Shown here: positions 33,871-43,272 of the stretch, in pieces
Layout: every line of letters starts with the position of its first letter
Numbering within the stretch: position 1 is the first letter of the stretch
NCBI RefSeq assembly: GCF_016887565.1
Contig: NZ_CP069396.1
Coordinates: forward strand, 12,878,001-12,942,000
DNA from: Archangium violaceum
GTDB lineage: Bacteria > Myxococcota > Myxococcia > Myxococcales > Myxococcaceae
Direction: 5' to 3'
Length of the DNA: 64,000 nucleotides
Program-made: the position numbers and the translations under genes
The notes under the pieces: model-generated
The model's input: only the letters and a program-made list of their open reading frames with translations
What the model was told of the DNA's origin: nothing
Database searches by the model: none

Positions 33871-34995
33871 CTAGCTCGGACCGACCGGGGTGCTCGCCAC
33901 CGGCTGCGCCGCCGGCTCCACCGGCTTCTTGTCGCGCCAGTCGAAGCGGTTCTTCAGCTTCAGGAAGGGCTTCTCGAAGTAGCGGTAGCTCAGCGTCGCC
34001 AGGCCGATGCTCAGCGCCAGCGTCAGCACGTAATAGAGAATCAGGTTGTGTGGCACCACCCGGCGCACGATGTTCAGCGAAATCATGTGCATCAGGTAGA
34101 TGCCGTAGGTGATGGAGCCCACGTAGCGCAGCCACTTGTGGTCGATGAGCGGCGCCAGCACGTGGTGCGGACGGATGCACATGGCGATCACCATCACCGT
34201 GAGCAGGAAGGACGAGAGCCACAGCGGCGTGTCGTGGTTGTAGATGGCGAAGAACACCAGCACGACGGTGACCGGCACGCTCCACACCTGCCCCAGCACC
34301 TTCCACGTCCACTCGAAGGGCTTGGGGTAGTGCACCAGGTACGCCGACAGGCAGCCCATGCACACGGAGATGGAGATGCTCGCCAGGATGCGCACCCAGA
34401 GGTGCGTCGTGTCGAGGTAGCCCGTCTTCGTCGCCCAGCCCATGAAGATGCCCACCGCCAGCATCCCCGACATGAACACCACCGGCCCCCAGGTGCTCTT
34501 GAAGTAGCGCACCACGAAGGGCCACAGCAGATAGAACTGCTCCTCGGTGGCCATGGACCACGCGAAGTAGAAGATGATGCGGCCCTCTTCCAGCTTGATG
34601 AACCAGTTCGACGTGTACGTGAGGTAGTACTTCACGTTGTCGAAGAAGGCCCCGCGCACCACCATGTCCTGCTCGAAGACGTACACGAGCACGATGTAGA
34701 GCGCCGTCACCGCGTAGTAGAGCGGGAAGATGCGCAGCGAGCGCCTCGCGTAGAAGCCCTTGAGCGAGATGGTGCCCGTGCTCTCGCGCTCGCGCAGCAG
34801 CAGCGTGGTGATGAGGAAGCCGCTGATGGCGAAGAACAGCGAGACGCTCAGGTAGAAGCGACCCACGAGCCCCTCGCGTGCCTCCAGCACGTGGTAGAGC
34901 ACCACCGCGAAGATGGCGAGGGCTCGGAGCCCGTCCAGCGCTCCGAAGGTCTTGGTCTTGAGAAACGCCTGATGGGCGGCTTTGGCGGAGTCCAT
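33871..34995 (-). CDS. Acyltransferase-3 family membrane O-acyltransferase
   Basis: A 374-residue OafA/YrhL-type integral membrane enzyme with about ten helices. GALDGLRALAIFAVVLYHVLEAR has the catalytic His of this family, FFAISGFLITTLLL follows, then RRSLRIFPLYY and MATEEQFYLLWPFVV. It transfers acyl groups, usually acetyl, to extracytoplasmic sugars. The C-terminus is a short Pro-rich cytoplasmic tail. It lies between the GT26 gene (68 bases upstream) and the ATP-grasp gene, and probably decorates EPS or another surface polysaccharide. Confidence 0.9.
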   Translation of the reverse strand: MDSAKAAHQAFLKTKTFGALDGLRALAIFAVVLYHVLEAREGLVGRFYLSVSLFFAISGFLITTLLLRERESTGTISLKGFYARRSLRIFPLYYAVTALYIVLVYVFEQDMVVRGAFFDNVKYYLTYTSNWFIKLEEGRIIFYFAWSMATEEQFYLLWPFVVRYFKSTWGPVVFMSGMLAVGIFMGWATKTGYLDTTHLWVRILASISISVCMGCLSAYLVHYPKPFEWTWKVLGQVWSVPVTVVLVFFAIYNHDTPLWLSSFLLTVMVIAMCIRPHHVLAPLIDHKWLRYVGSITYGIYLMHMISLNIVRRVVPHNLILYYVLTLALSIGLATLSYRYFEKPFLKLKNRFDWRDKKPVEPAAQPVASTPVGPS

Positions 34996-35063
34996 GTCCG
35001 CCCATTAGGAACGCAGAATTCCCGACGCGTCACAAGAGGTGCCCGTGTGGCCCCGCAGCAGCC

Positions 35064-35852
35064 TCACTGGGGTTCCGCTCGCCCGCCCGTCTGCCCCGAC
35101 CCACCTGACAGCCTCACTTCCGCCACGTGGGAAAAATAGATGGGGATGCCAAGGACATAGCGGCTGAACAGCCGCCGGGGCTCCACCGCCAGACGGAACA
35201 GCCACTCCATCCCCGTCTTGCGCATCACCAGCGGCGCCCTCGGCACCTTGCCCCCGATGTAGTCCAGGATGGCTCCCCCGTTGACGATGAGCACCGGGTG
35301 CGTGAGGGCCTCGCGCAGTTGCACGGACACCTGCTCCTGCTTGGGCATGCCCATCGCCATGATGATGAGGTCCGGCTTCGTCTCCACCGCCAGCCGCACG
35401 TACGTCTCCGGTGGGTCGAACCCCTCCTGGCTCGCGACGATGCTCAGCCCCCACTCCTCCAGCGTGCGCCGCGCGTTGTCCAACCACGGCGAGCGCGTCC
35501 CGAAGAGCGCCACCTTCCGCCCCTTGTAGGCCCGGGCAATCTTGGGGATGAAGTCCGTCCCGTTCATGTTCAGCCCGAACGGCTTCTGGAAGGCTCTCAG
35601 CCCCAGCTTCACCCCGATGCCGTCGCGCAGCAGCATGTCCGAGCGCATCAGCCCGTCCAGCATCCCCGGCTGATTCCACCCCAGGTTCACCGCGTGCGCG
35701 TTGACGAAGGAGAGGATGAAGGGACGCTCCGGGCGCGTGAGCTCGTCGAGCAGCGCCCGCTCCGCCGCCTCGTCGTCGATGATGCGGATGCGCTCCATCA
35801 ACGTGATGAAGTTGCGCGCCCGCTCGGCCTTGATGCCCTCCTGGCTCTGCAT
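35064..35852 (-). CDS. WecG/TagA/CpsF family (GT26) glycosyltransferase
   Basis: A 262-residue membrane-associated GT26 enzyme starting at the ATG at 35852. Motifs: ILSFVNAHAVNLG, RSDMLLRDGIGVKLGLRAF (with the catalytic Asp of DG.G), FIPKIARAYKGRKVALFGTR, DLIIMAMGMPKQEQ, VLIVNGGAILDYIGGKVPRAP. These enzymes add the second sugar (ManNAcA or similar) to an undecaprenyl-linked primer. M. xanthus has a GT26-type enzyme at the far end of its eps cluster (EpsA, as I recall), so this may be an EPS enzyme in a separate operon. The 264-base divergent gap to the amidase contains no obvious feature. Confidence 0.9.
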   Translation of the reverse strand: MQSQEGIKAERARNFITLMERIRIIDDEAAERALLDELTRPERPFILSFVNAHAVNLGWNQPGMLDGLMRSDMLLRDGIGVKLGLRAFQKPFGLNMNGTDFIPKIARAYKGRKVALFGTRSPWLDNARRTLEEWGLSIVASQEGFDPPETYVRLAVETKPDLIIMAMGMPKQEQVSVQLREALTHPVLIVNGGAILDYIGGKVPRAPLVMRKTGMEWLFRLAVEPRRLFSRYVLGIPIYFSHVAEVRLSGGSGQTGGRAEPQ

Positions 35853-36116
35853 GCTTCCTCCTGAGGAGCCCGGAGGATAGTTGACCCGGCCGGGCTCCGG
35901 AACGGGTTGACGGCCCCTGCCGCCCCTCCTCGCGCCGGGTGTCCGGTGACCTCACCCCCACCCGAGTGTCCTCCGCCAACAGGAACCGCCACACGCTCCG
36001 CCCGCTGGTGAACGCCCGGAGGAGACTTTCGGACAGTGGAGGACGGACCCGCCGTGACTCGTGTCTAGCTTCTGGAGTCAACGACGCAGCGCACACCGCG
36101 CGGAGGAAGGCGCCTT

Positions 36117-37568
36117 ATGCAGGAGCTCCACTTCCTTCCGGCCCACCGGCTCGCGGCCCTGGTACGGGCTCGCGAGGTGTCGGCCCGAGAGCTATTGGAA
36201 GCGCACCTGAGGCAGGTGGCCCGGCACAACGCGCGCCTCAACGCCCTCGTGACGATCGACGAGGAGCGCGCCCGCCAGCGCGCCCTCGAGGCCGACGAGG
36301 CCCTCGCCCGCGGCGAGTCCTGGGGCCCCCTGCACGGGGTGCCCATGACCATCAAGGACTCGTTCATGACGGCCGGGGTGCGCACCACCAGCAGCTACAA
36401 GCGGCTGCGGCACCACGTGCCCACGCACGATGCCACCGTCGTCGCCCGGCTCAAGGCCGCCGGCGCCATCCTCCTGGGCAAGACGAACCTGCCCACCTTC
36501 ACGTTGGATTTGCAGACGAATGGCCACCTCTTCGGCCGCGCCAGCAACCCCTGGGACGAGACGCGCACCCCCGGAGGCAGCACCGGCGGCGGCGCCGCGG
36601 CCGTCGCCACCGGCATGTCCCCCTTCGAGGTGGGCAGCGACCTGGCCGGCTCCATCCGCGTCCCCTCGCACTACTGCGGCATCTTCGGCCTCAAGCCCAC
36701 CGAGCACCGCGTCCCCATCTCCGGCCACATCCCCCCCATGCCCGGCCGCCCCCGCGGCGTGCGCTACGAGGGCGCCGCCGGGCCGCTCGCGCGCAGCCTC
36801 GAGGACCTGAAGCTGGGACTGAAGCTGCTCGCCGGCCCCGATGACGAGGACTGGGACGTCCCCCCCGTCCCCCTGCGCGACGTGCGCCCCCGTGAGCTGC
36901 GCTCCTATCGCATCGCCTGGACCGATGACTTCGGCGGCCTGCCCGTGTCACGCGAGACGCGCTCCGCCCTCGAGAAGCTGGCGCGCACCCTCGAGTCGCT
37001 CGGCTGCCGCGTCGAGCGCGCCGGGCCCAGGAACCTCGACTACGACGAGCTGTGGGAGGTGTGGGGCCGCGTGCTCGGCGCGGAGATCGGCGCCGAGATG
37101 CAGTCCCTCGCCCGCTTCGTCTTCAGCCTCCGCTTCAAGGCCATGCGCGGCGATGCCTCCCTCAACCGCGGCATCGTTCGCGGCGTGCAGAGCCAGATGT
37201 CCGAGTACATCGAGGCGCTCGCCATCCACGACCGCATCACCGGCAAGGTCGAGGCCTTCCTGTCCCAATGGGACGCCTGGTTGTGCCCCGTCACCGTCGG
37301 ACAGGCCTTCACCCACCGCCGCAGTGGCGAGTGGATCGACGTGGACGGACAGCAGGTCCCCTACATCACCGGCACCTGCGCCTTCACCTCCGTGTTCAAC
37401 CTCACCGGCCACCCCGTCGTCGTGCTTCCCCTCACCCGGCTCGTGGACTCGCCCCTTCCCCTGGGCATCCAGGTCGTCGGCCGCAGGTGGCAGGACGAGG
37501 AGCTGCTCGCCGTCTGCGAGGCCCTCTCGGAGGTCACCGGGGAGTTTCGCAAGCCCCCGGGGTACTGA
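36117..37568 (+). CDS. Amidase-signature family amidase
   Basis: A 483-residue amidase of normal size. It starts with the ATG at 36117. The Ser-cis-Ser-Lys triad is visible: Lys in GVPMTIKDSFMT (about 79), GGSTGGGAAAVA (Ser about 154), and the nucleophile Ser in VGSDLAGSIRVPSHYCG (about 178). Substrate range in this family is wide (aryl acylamides, Asn/Gln amides, fatty amides), so a specific reaction cannot be stated. No signal peptide. It is single, facing convergent genes at its 3' side with a hairpin repeat between. Confidence 0.9.
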   Translation: MQELHFLPAHRLAALVRAREVSARELLEAHLRQVARHNARLNALVTIDEERARQRALEADEALARGESWGPLHGVPMTIKDSFMTAGVRTTSSYKRLRHHVPTHDATVVARLKAAGAILLGKTNLPTFTLDLQTNGHLFGRASNPWDETRTPGGSTGGGAAAVATGMSPFEVGSDLAGSIRVPSHYCGIFGLKPTEHRVPISGHIPPMPGRPRGVRYEGAAGPLARSLEDLKLGLKLLAGPDDEDWDVPPVPLRDVRPRELRSYRIAWTDDFGGLPVSRETRSALEKLARTLESLGCRVERAGPRNLDYDELWEVWGRVLGAEIGAEMQSLARFVFSLRFKAMRGDASLNRGIVRGVQSQMSEYIEALAIHDRITGKVEAFLSQWDAWLCPVTVGQAFTHRRSGEWIDVDGQQVPYITGTCAFTSVFNLTGHPVVVLPLTRLVDSPLPLGIQVVGRRWQDEELLAVCEALSEVTGEFRKPPGY

Positions 37569-37576
37569 GCGGCGAA

Positions 37577-37611
37577 GACCCTCACCCCAGCCCTCTCCCA
37601 GAGGGAGAGGG
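37577..37611. repeat. Dispersed intergenic hairpin repeat, copy 2
   Basis: GACCCTCACCCCAG leads into CCCTCTCCC (37591-37599), loop AGA, GGGAGAGGG (37603-37611). It lies eight bases after the amidase stop and before the converging hypothetical gene. Same stem as copies at 3276, 38035 and 45982. Confidence 0.7.
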
Positions 37612-37622
37612 GGCATACACGG

Positions 37623-37997
37623 TCAATCCACCTGGAGTCCTGGCTCCCCCTCTCCGAGCGCCTCGAGTACCAACTCCGCCGCCTTCTCGATCGCGTGCCC
37701 CGGCGCCAGATCCTTCGCCACGAACAGCACCGAGTGCACCCGCTCCGCCAGCTCGCGCGTCCCCACCGTCTCTCCCTTCACCGCCTCCTCACAGAGGTGC
37801 AGCGCCAGGTCCACCAGCAGCAGCCTCCTCCGGTCCACCCAGCCCTGTGACAGCCTCGGGCTCGCCCGGTCCGGATACGCCTCGTGCACGCGCTCGTGTG
37901 TCTCCTTCAGCGCTCGCAGGATGGACTCCCGGTGCTCCTGTTTCAGCTGACCCTCGCGGGGGATTCGGCGATCCTCCGGGTCCGGGTTCTTGCTCAT
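37623..37997 (-). CDS. Small cytoplasmic protein of unknown function
   Basis: A 124-residue protein, ATG at 37997 (MSKNPDPEDRR). It is largely helical and charged (RRIPREGQLKQEHRESILRAL, VDRRRLLLVDLALHLCEEAVKG), has no signal or membrane segment, and ends acidic. No family is recognised. A hairpin repeat lies just upstream and another just downstream; the M28 peptidase ends 130 bases upstream on the same strand. Confidence 0.7.
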   Translation of the reverse strand: MSKNPDPEDRRIPREGQLKQEHRESILRALKETHERVHEAYPDRASPRLSQGWVDRRRLLLVDLALHLCEEAVKGETVGTRELAERVHSVLFVAKDLAPGHAIEKAAELVLEALGEGEPGLQVD

Positions 37998-38034
37998 GTC
38001 TTCTCCACTCTCACGGGTGGGAACCCGGGGTTCT

Positions 38035-38072
38035 CGATACCCTCACCCCGTCCCTCTCCCGGAGGGAGAGGG
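38035..38072. repeat. Dispersed intergenic hairpin repeat, copy 3
   Basis: CGATACCCTCACCCCGT leads into CCCTCTCCC (38052-38060), loop GGA, GGGAGAGGG (38064-38072). Here it lies between two genes on the same strand (M28 peptidase and small unknown), not between convergent genes. A T/G-rich stretch (38073-38125) follows. Confidence 0.7.
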
Positions 38073-38127
38073 GTTGGTGTGTTGGTGTTGGTGTTGGGGG
38101 GTTGTTCTCGTTGTTTTGATTTGAAAC

Positions 38128-39573
38128 TCACGGCGCCGCGGGCTTGGGCGTCGTCGGCGGCGCGGCCGGCGGGGCCTCGGGTCGCGGCAACACCCCCGGC
38201 ACCTCCGCCAGCACGTAGCTCACCCACGCCAGCGCCGCCGTGCTCTGCGCCAGGTCCTTCGGGTTCACCTTGTCCAGCGTGTCCGCATGCGAGTGGTGCA
38301 CGTCGAAGTAGCGGCTGCTGTCCACCCTCACCCCCACGAAGGGCACCCGCGCCGGTATCAGCGGCGAGATGTCCGCTCCCCCCGCCTCCCCCGCGAGGAT
38401 GACCCCCGCCCCCAGCGCCTCCAGCGGTTGCAGCCAGGGACGCACCAGCTCCTCGCCCCCAGGGCCCGCCCGGAACGTCACGCCCAGGGGCCTGCCTCCC
38501 CCCGAGTCCATCTCGAGGGCCGCCACGTGCGTGCCCAGCTCCGCCGCGTGCGCCTCGGCGTAGGCCCTGCCTCCCCGCAGCCCGTTCTCCTCGTTCGCGA
38601 AGAGCACCACCCGCACCGTGCGCCTCGGCGCTGGCTTCAGCTTCCCGAGCAGCCTCGCCGTCTCCATCACCATCGTCACGCCCGCGCCGTCATCGTGCGC
38701 GCCCGTCCCCACGTCCCATGAGTCCAGGTGCGCTCCCAGCAGCACCACTTCCTTCGGCTTCTCGCGGCCCTTCACCTCGGCCACCACGTTGAACGAGTCC
38801 GCGTCCGGCTGCGTCTGGCACCCCAGCTTCAACTCCACCTTCACCGGCCCGCCCGCCACCAGCCGGTGCAGCAGCTCCGCGTCCTCCACCGACACCGCCG
38901 CCGCCGGAATCTGCGGCACGCCCTCGTCGTAACGCATCGCCCCCGTGTGCGGCGAGCGCAGCGACGCCGTCGCCAGCGAGCGCACCAGCACCGCCACCGC
39001 CCCCGACTTCGCCGCCACCGACGCGCCCCGCGTCCGCAGCCCGGCGTACTTGCCGTAATCCGCCGCCTCGGCCATCGCGTGGTTGAAGAAGACGATCTTC
39101 CCCTTCACCTTCTCGCCCAGCCCCGCCACCTCCTCCAGCGAGCGCACCTCGAGCACCTCGCCCGTGACACCCTCGGCGGGCGTCCCCACGCTGCCTCCCA
39201 GCGCCAGCAGGGCCAGCGGGTGCTCACGGAAGCGCTCCGAGGCGAGCACCCGGCCACTCTCCTCGCCTCGCACCCAGCGCGGCACCTTCACCGGCTCCAG
39301 CCACACCTTCACCCCATCGGCCTCGAAGCTCCGCTTCGCCCACTGCACCGCCGCCTTCTCGCCCTCGGAGCCGGACAGGCGCGGGCCAATGCCATCGGTG
39401 AGCTCCGCGAGCCGCGCGTAGGCACGGCCCTCCGAGAGCGCCGCCCCGATGAGCTGCGCCGCCACCTGTGGCGAGGGGCCCGGGTCCTTCGGAGCGGCCA
39501 CCGGAGCCTGCGCCTTCGGCGCGGCGGTGAGCAGGGACAGAAGTGCGGCGGACAGGGGGAGGGCCGAGGGCAC
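38128..39573 (-). CDS. Exported M28-family zinc peptidase
   Basis: A 481-residue protein starting at the GTG at 39573, with GGAG eight bases ahead and a signal peptide (VPSALPLSAALLSLLTAAPKAQA). A PA-like domain (about 120-250) is inserted before the catalytic domain. Metal ligands fit M28: LLGAHLDSWDVG, HDDGAGVT, FANEENGLRG (Glu-Glu), LEMDSGGG, and the late HHSHADTLDKV. It resembles aminopeptidases and carboxypeptidase Q types. The tail is a Pro/Ala-rich repeat. Secreted or periplasmic proteolysis suits a predatory lifestyle; the substrate is unknown. Confidence 0.9.
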   Translation of the reverse strand: MPSALPLSAALLSLLTAAPKAQAPVAAPKDPGPSPQVAAQLIGAALSEGRAYARLAELTDGIGPRLSGSEGEKAAVQWAKRSFEADGVKVWLEPVKVPRWVRGEESGRVLASERFREHPLALLALGGSVGTPAEGVTGEVLEVRSLEEVAGLGEKVKGKIVFFNHAMAEAADYGKYAGLRTRGASVAAKSGAVAVLVRSLATASLRSPHTGAMRYDEGVPQIPAAAVSVEDAELLHRLVAGGPVKVELKLGCQTQPDADSFNVVAEVKGREKPKEVVLLGAHLDSWDVGTGAHDDGAGVTMVMETARLLGKLKPAPRRTVRVVLFANEENGLRGGRAYAEAHAAELGTHVAALEMDSGGGRPLGVTFRAGPGGEELVRPWLQPLEALGAGVILAGEAGGADISPLIPARVPFVGVRVDSSRYFDVHHSHADTLDKVNPKDLAQSTAALAWVSYVLAEVPGVLPRPEAPPAAPPTTPKPAAP

Positions 39574-39693
39574 GTCGTGACTCCGGGAAGAGAGGGCTGT
39601 CCGCACTCTCGTCCCGGGCGCGCTTCCTCGCAAGCTCAACCGTGGAGGGCCGCCGGACGCACCGGCTCCCTCCCCGCTTCACGGCCGGGCGGG

Positions 39694-40143
39694 CTACTTC
39701 TTCTCGGGGGTGCGGTACGTGAGCACCGGGCAGGGCGCCATCCGCACCACCTTCTCCGCCACGCTGCCCATCATCATGTGCGACAGGCCCGTGCGCCCGT
39801 GCGTTCCCATGATGATGAGGTCGTACCCGCCCTCGCCAGCCACCTTCGCGATGACCTGCGCCGGCTCACCCGACTCCAGCAGCTGCTTCGAGTGCGGCAC
39901 GCCCTGGAGGAAGCCCGACAGCTGCTGGTCCGCGTGGTTGCGCAGGAACGTGGACAGCGTGAGCTCGGGCTCGCTGCGCGTCAGCACCACCATCTCGTCC
40001 CCCGCGTACTCCGACGGACGCCACACGTGCAGCACGTCCAGCTTCGCGTCGAAGCGGTTGGCGATGAAGTACGCGTACTCCAGGGCCTTCTTCGAGGTCT
40101 CGGAGAAGTCGACCGGCACGAGGATTCGCTGGATCTTGCTCAT
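39694..40143 (-). CDS. Universal stress protein (UspA family)
   Basis: A 149-residue single-domain Usp. ILVPVDFSETSKKAL begins the fold, and GTHGRTGLSHMMMGSVAEKVV is the ATP-binding G-2X-G-9X-GS motif, so an ATP-binding type is predicted. It starts at the ATG at 40143. It is monocistronic; the 172-base divergent gap to the DUF262 gene probably holds promoters for both, but no consensus site was seen. Role in stress tolerance is known only at family level. Confidence 0.9.
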   Translation of the reverse strand: MSKIQRILVPVDFSETSKKALEYAYFIANRFDAKLDVLHVWRPSEYAGDEMVVLTRSEPELTLSTFLRNHADQQLSGFLQGVPHSKQLLESGEPAQVIAKVAGEGGYDLIIMGTHGRTGLSHMMMGSVAEKVVRMAPCPVLTYRTPEKK

Positions 40144-40315
40144 GGTTCCACTCCTGGGTCAGATACCCAGGCTTGGTGCAATGGTCGTTCCCACCCGTGC
40201 CCCCTCGGGAGCGCCCAGGCGCACGGCGCAAAGGCTGCGTGGCCGCGCACCCAGCGCAATTCCTGCACCTTGAGGCTGTCCGGAGCCGTGCTACAGACCG
40301 TCCGTAGGGAGCACC

Positions 40316-41995
40316 ATGCCACCCCCCACCCCACTCTCACGGCGGCCCCAGGCCACCGCATTCAGCATCGAGGATCTGCTGGACCGCGTCCGCCGGGGGG
40401 AGGTGCGCGTTCCCGAGTTCCAGAGACGGCTCCGCTGGAAGGCCAACGACGTTCGAGACCTGTTGGACAGCGTCTATCGCGGCTACCCCATCGGCACACT
40501 GCTCTTCTGGAAGCGGGAAGCGCCCGCGACCGTCCTCCACTTCGGTCCGGTGAAGATCGACGCACCCCAGACCGCACAGGCCTTGTGGGCCGTGGATGGA
40601 CAGCAGCGCATCACCGCGCTGACCGGCGTCCTGCTGCACCCTCCCCTGGAAGGGGACGCCGCACACGACGACTTCGCGCTCTATTTCGACCTGGAGCAGG
40701 AGGAGTTCGTCCGGCTCGCCAGACGCGCAACCCCTCCCCCCTACTGGCTGCCCATGAACAGGGTGCTGGACAGTGAGCAGCTCCTCGACTGGCTGGACCG
40801 CTACCCGGGCCGGGCCGACAATCCCCATCACACCCGGGCGGCGATGAAGCTCGGCAAGGCCATCCGCGAGTACCAGGCTCCCGCGTACATCGTCGAGACC
40901 GACGACCAGGAGGTCCTCCGGGTCATCTTCGGGCGGCTGAACTCCGCGGGAAAACCCCTGACGCGCGCGGAAGTCTTCAACGCCCTCCACGGCACCCGGA
41001 ACGAGGAGCAACCCTCCGACCTGCAGGCGCTCTCGGAGAATCTGCGGGAGCTGGGATTCGGCACCATCGAGGAGGAGTGGCTGCTCAAGTCCGTGCTCGC
41101 CGTGCGCGGGCTCGACATCAACAAGGACTTCAAACAGCAATTCCAGGGCGAAGGCAGCATGCCCGAGACACTGAGGCAGACAGAGCAGGCCCTGCGCGCG
41201 GCAATCGTCTTCCTCAAGCGCGACGCGGGCATTCCCCATGTCCTCCTGCTGCCCCACAAGCTCCTTCTGGTCCCGCTGGCCCGGTTCTTCCACCTCCATC
41301 CCCAGCCCTCACCCCGCTCGCGGGAGTTGCTCTCCCGCTGGTTCTGGCGCGTCATCGCCAACCTGTTCTTCAAAACCCTCCGTCTCACGTCGATCCGCAA
41401 CGACCTGCAATCCATCGGACCCGACGAGGAGAAGACCCTCCAGGAGCTGCTCACCTTCTTGCACCCGCCCGGCATGTATCGCGCCGACCTGCACATCCGG
41501 CTCGACACCTTCAAGCTCACGACGTTCCGCACCAAGGTCGAGGCAAACGCACTGCTCTCGTTCCAACCCCGTGACTTGCGAAGCGGTCAGCTCCTCGATG
41601 TCCCCGCGCTCCTGGAACGGGAGGGTGCCGCCGCCCTTCCACATATCCTCCCGTCGGCGCGAATCCTCTCCAAGACCAGCAGTCCCGACTGGAGCATCAC
41701 CTTCTACTCGCAGGACACCCTCGCCAATCGGCTCATCCATCCACCCGTGGCCGACCCGCCCCTGTACTCCTTGCTTCGATCCGCTCTGTCCATGGCGCCC
41801 GAGGTGCTCCAGAGCCATGCCGTTCCGCCCGGTGCCATCGATGCGCTCCACCACAAGGACTTCACTTCGTTCGTAGAGCTGCGAGGCGACCTCCTGACAG
41901 ACCACATCCGCCGCTTCCTGGACTCGCGCGCCCGTTGGGAAGCCGCGGACCACGGCTCCCTCCGATCGATGATCGTCTCCGACGAGGAGGACTGA
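40316..41995 (+). CDS. DUF262 (GmrS-like) protein
   Basis: A 559-residue protein starting at the ATG at 40316 behind AGGGAG. The N-terminus is a ParB/Srx-like DUF262 domain: FSIEDLLDRVRRGEVRVPEF, DLLDSVYRGYPIGTLLFWK and WAVDGQQRITAL, whose DGQQR motif is used for nucleotide binding or hydrolysis. VIFGRLNSAGKPLT also fits the family. The C-terminal part lacks the HNH DUF1524 nuclease signature (HxxP) found in GmrSD-type restriction enzymes. Its stop is one base before the GTG of the HipA-like gene, so the two are cotranscribed. A defence or toxin role is inferred. Confidence 0.82.
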   Translation: MPPPTPLSRRPQATAFSIEDLLDRVRRGEVRVPEFQRRLRWKANDVRDLLDSVYRGYPIGTLLFWKREAPATVLHFGPVKIDAPQTAQALWAVDGQQRITALTGVLLHPPLEGDAAHDDFALYFDLEQEEFVRLARRATPPPYWLPMNRVLDSEQLLDWLDRYPGRADNPHHTRAAMKLGKAIREYQAPAYIVETDDQEVLRVIFGRLNSAGKPLTRAEVFNALHGTRNEEQPSDLQALSENLRELGFGTIEEEWLLKSVLAVRGLDINKDFKQQFQGEGSMPETLRQTEQALRAAIVFLKRDAGIPHVLLLPHKLLLVPLARFFHLHPQPSPRSRELLSRWFWRVIANLFFKTLRLTSIRNDLQSIGPDEEKTLQELLTFLHPPGMYRADLHIRLDTFKLTTFRTKVEANALLSFQPRDLRSGQLLDVPALLEREGAAALPHILPSARILSKTSSPDWSITFYSQDTLANRLIHPPVADPPLYSLLRSALSMAPEVLQSHAVPPGAIDALHHKDFTSFVELRGDLLTDHIRRFLDSRARWEAADHGSLRSMIVSDEED

Positions 41996-41996
41996 G

Positions 41997-43229
41997 GTGC
42001 GGCCCACTCGCGAAGAGCTCGGGGTTCTCGAGGTCCGGCTCGAGAACATCCACGTGGGGACCCTGACGCTGCTGGCCGACGAGGTCTCGGAGTTCGTCAT
42101 CTCCGAGGAGTACCGGCAACGCTACCCGCGGCCCGTACTGGGGCAGACCTTCGAGGAAGACCTCACCCGGCGACACAGCAGTCGAATGCGCCTTCCCCCC
42201 TTCTTCTCCAATCTCCTTCCCGAGGGACCTCTCCGTGAGCTCATCGCGGAGAAGGAAGGCATCTCCAAGCACCGGGAGTTCTTCCTCATCGCCCGGCTCG
42301 GTGAGGATCTTCCCGGAGCTGTCGTCGTCACCCCCGCTACGCCCCTGGCCTGGGACGACTCCAGGCTCGCGGCGGAGGCCCAGGCCCCAAGCACGCAGGT
42401 GCCCGAGCAGGAGCAACTCCGGTTCTCTCTCGCCGGGGTGCAGCTCAAATTCTCCATGCTGCGCAGGGACCGGGGCATGACCCTGCCCGTGGGCGGGCGG
42501 GGGGGAGATTGGATCGTCAAGCTGCCCGACAACCGCTACGACCGCGTCCCGGAGAACGAATACTCGATGATGACCTGGGCCCGGGCCGCGGGCATCGAGG
42601 TTCCCGAGATCGGCCTGTTCGAGGTCGCCAACCTCGAGGGGCTCCCCGAAGGCATCGTGCTGCGCGAGAACATCGCCTTCGCCATCCGCCGCTTCGACCG
42701 TCCCGAGCCCGGCCACCGTGTCCACATGGAGGACATGGCCCAGGTACTCGGGCTCTACTCGGACGAGAAGTACAAGAAGTACAACTACGAGACGATCGCC
42801 AATATCATCCTCAACGTCGCGGGCCAGGAAGCACTCCACGAGTTCCTGCGCAGGCTCGTCTTCATCATCGCCATCGGCAACGGCGACGCTCATCACAAGA
42901 ACTGGTCCCTGCTCTACCCCGACAGCATCCACGCGACGCTCTCGCCCGCCTACGATCTCGTCTCCACCCTCCAGTACATCCGCAACGACACGCTCGCGCT
43001 GAACCTCGCCCGCTCCAAACGTTTCGAGGATGTGTCCCTGCAAGCATTCGAGCGCCTGGCTCGCAAGCTGGGCATCGAGAGCACGAACGTCCTCCCTGTC
43101 GTGAAGTCCGCTGTGGAAGCAACTCTCCAGTCCTGGCAGCAGCTCCGCGGCACCCTGCCCATCCCCGAGGAGTTCAAGCAGCGCATCGAGTCCCACTGGA
43201 AGCGGGTCCCGCTCCTCAACGGAGCGTAA
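41997..43229 (+). CDS. HipA-family protein kinase
   Basis: A 410-residue HipA-like kinase starting at the GTG at 41997, directly after the DUF262 stop. The N-terminal HipA domain (FFSNLLPEGPLRELI) is followed by the kinase-like core: LAGVQLKFSM, DWIVKLPDNRYDRVPENEY, IRRFDRPEPGHRVHMED, and the catalytic loop IGNGDAHHKNWSLL with SPAYDLVST (DFG-equivalent). HipA toxins phosphorylate glutamyl-tRNA synthetase or other proteins and are normally opposed by a HipB antitoxin. No HipB-like helix-turn-helix gene is present on either side; the DUF262 protein takes that position instead. Intact active-site residues suggest a working enzyme. Confidence 0.88.
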   Translation: MRPTREELGVLEVRLENIHVGTLTLLADEVSEFVISEEYRQRYPRPVLGQTFEEDLTRRHSSRMRLPPFFSNLLPEGPLRELIAEKEGISKHREFFLIARLGEDLPGAVVVTPATPLAWDDSRLAAEAQAPSTQVPEQEQLRFSLAGVQLKFSMLRRDRGMTLPVGGRGGDWIVKLPDNRYDRVPENEYSMMTWARAAGIEVPEIGLFEVANLEGLPEGIVLRENIAFAIRRFDRPEPGHRVHMEDMAQVLGLYSDEKYKKYNYETIANIILNVAGQEALHEFLRRLVFIIAIGNGDAHHKNWSLLYPDSIHATLSPAYDLVSTLQYIRNDTLALNLARSKRFEDVSLQAFERLARKLGIESTNVLPVVKSAVEATLQSWQQLRGTLPIPEEFKQRIESHWKRVPLLNGA

Positions 43230-43272
43230 TGCACCGCGCCTGCGCTCCTGTTAAGTGCCCTGCTGGCCCCCT

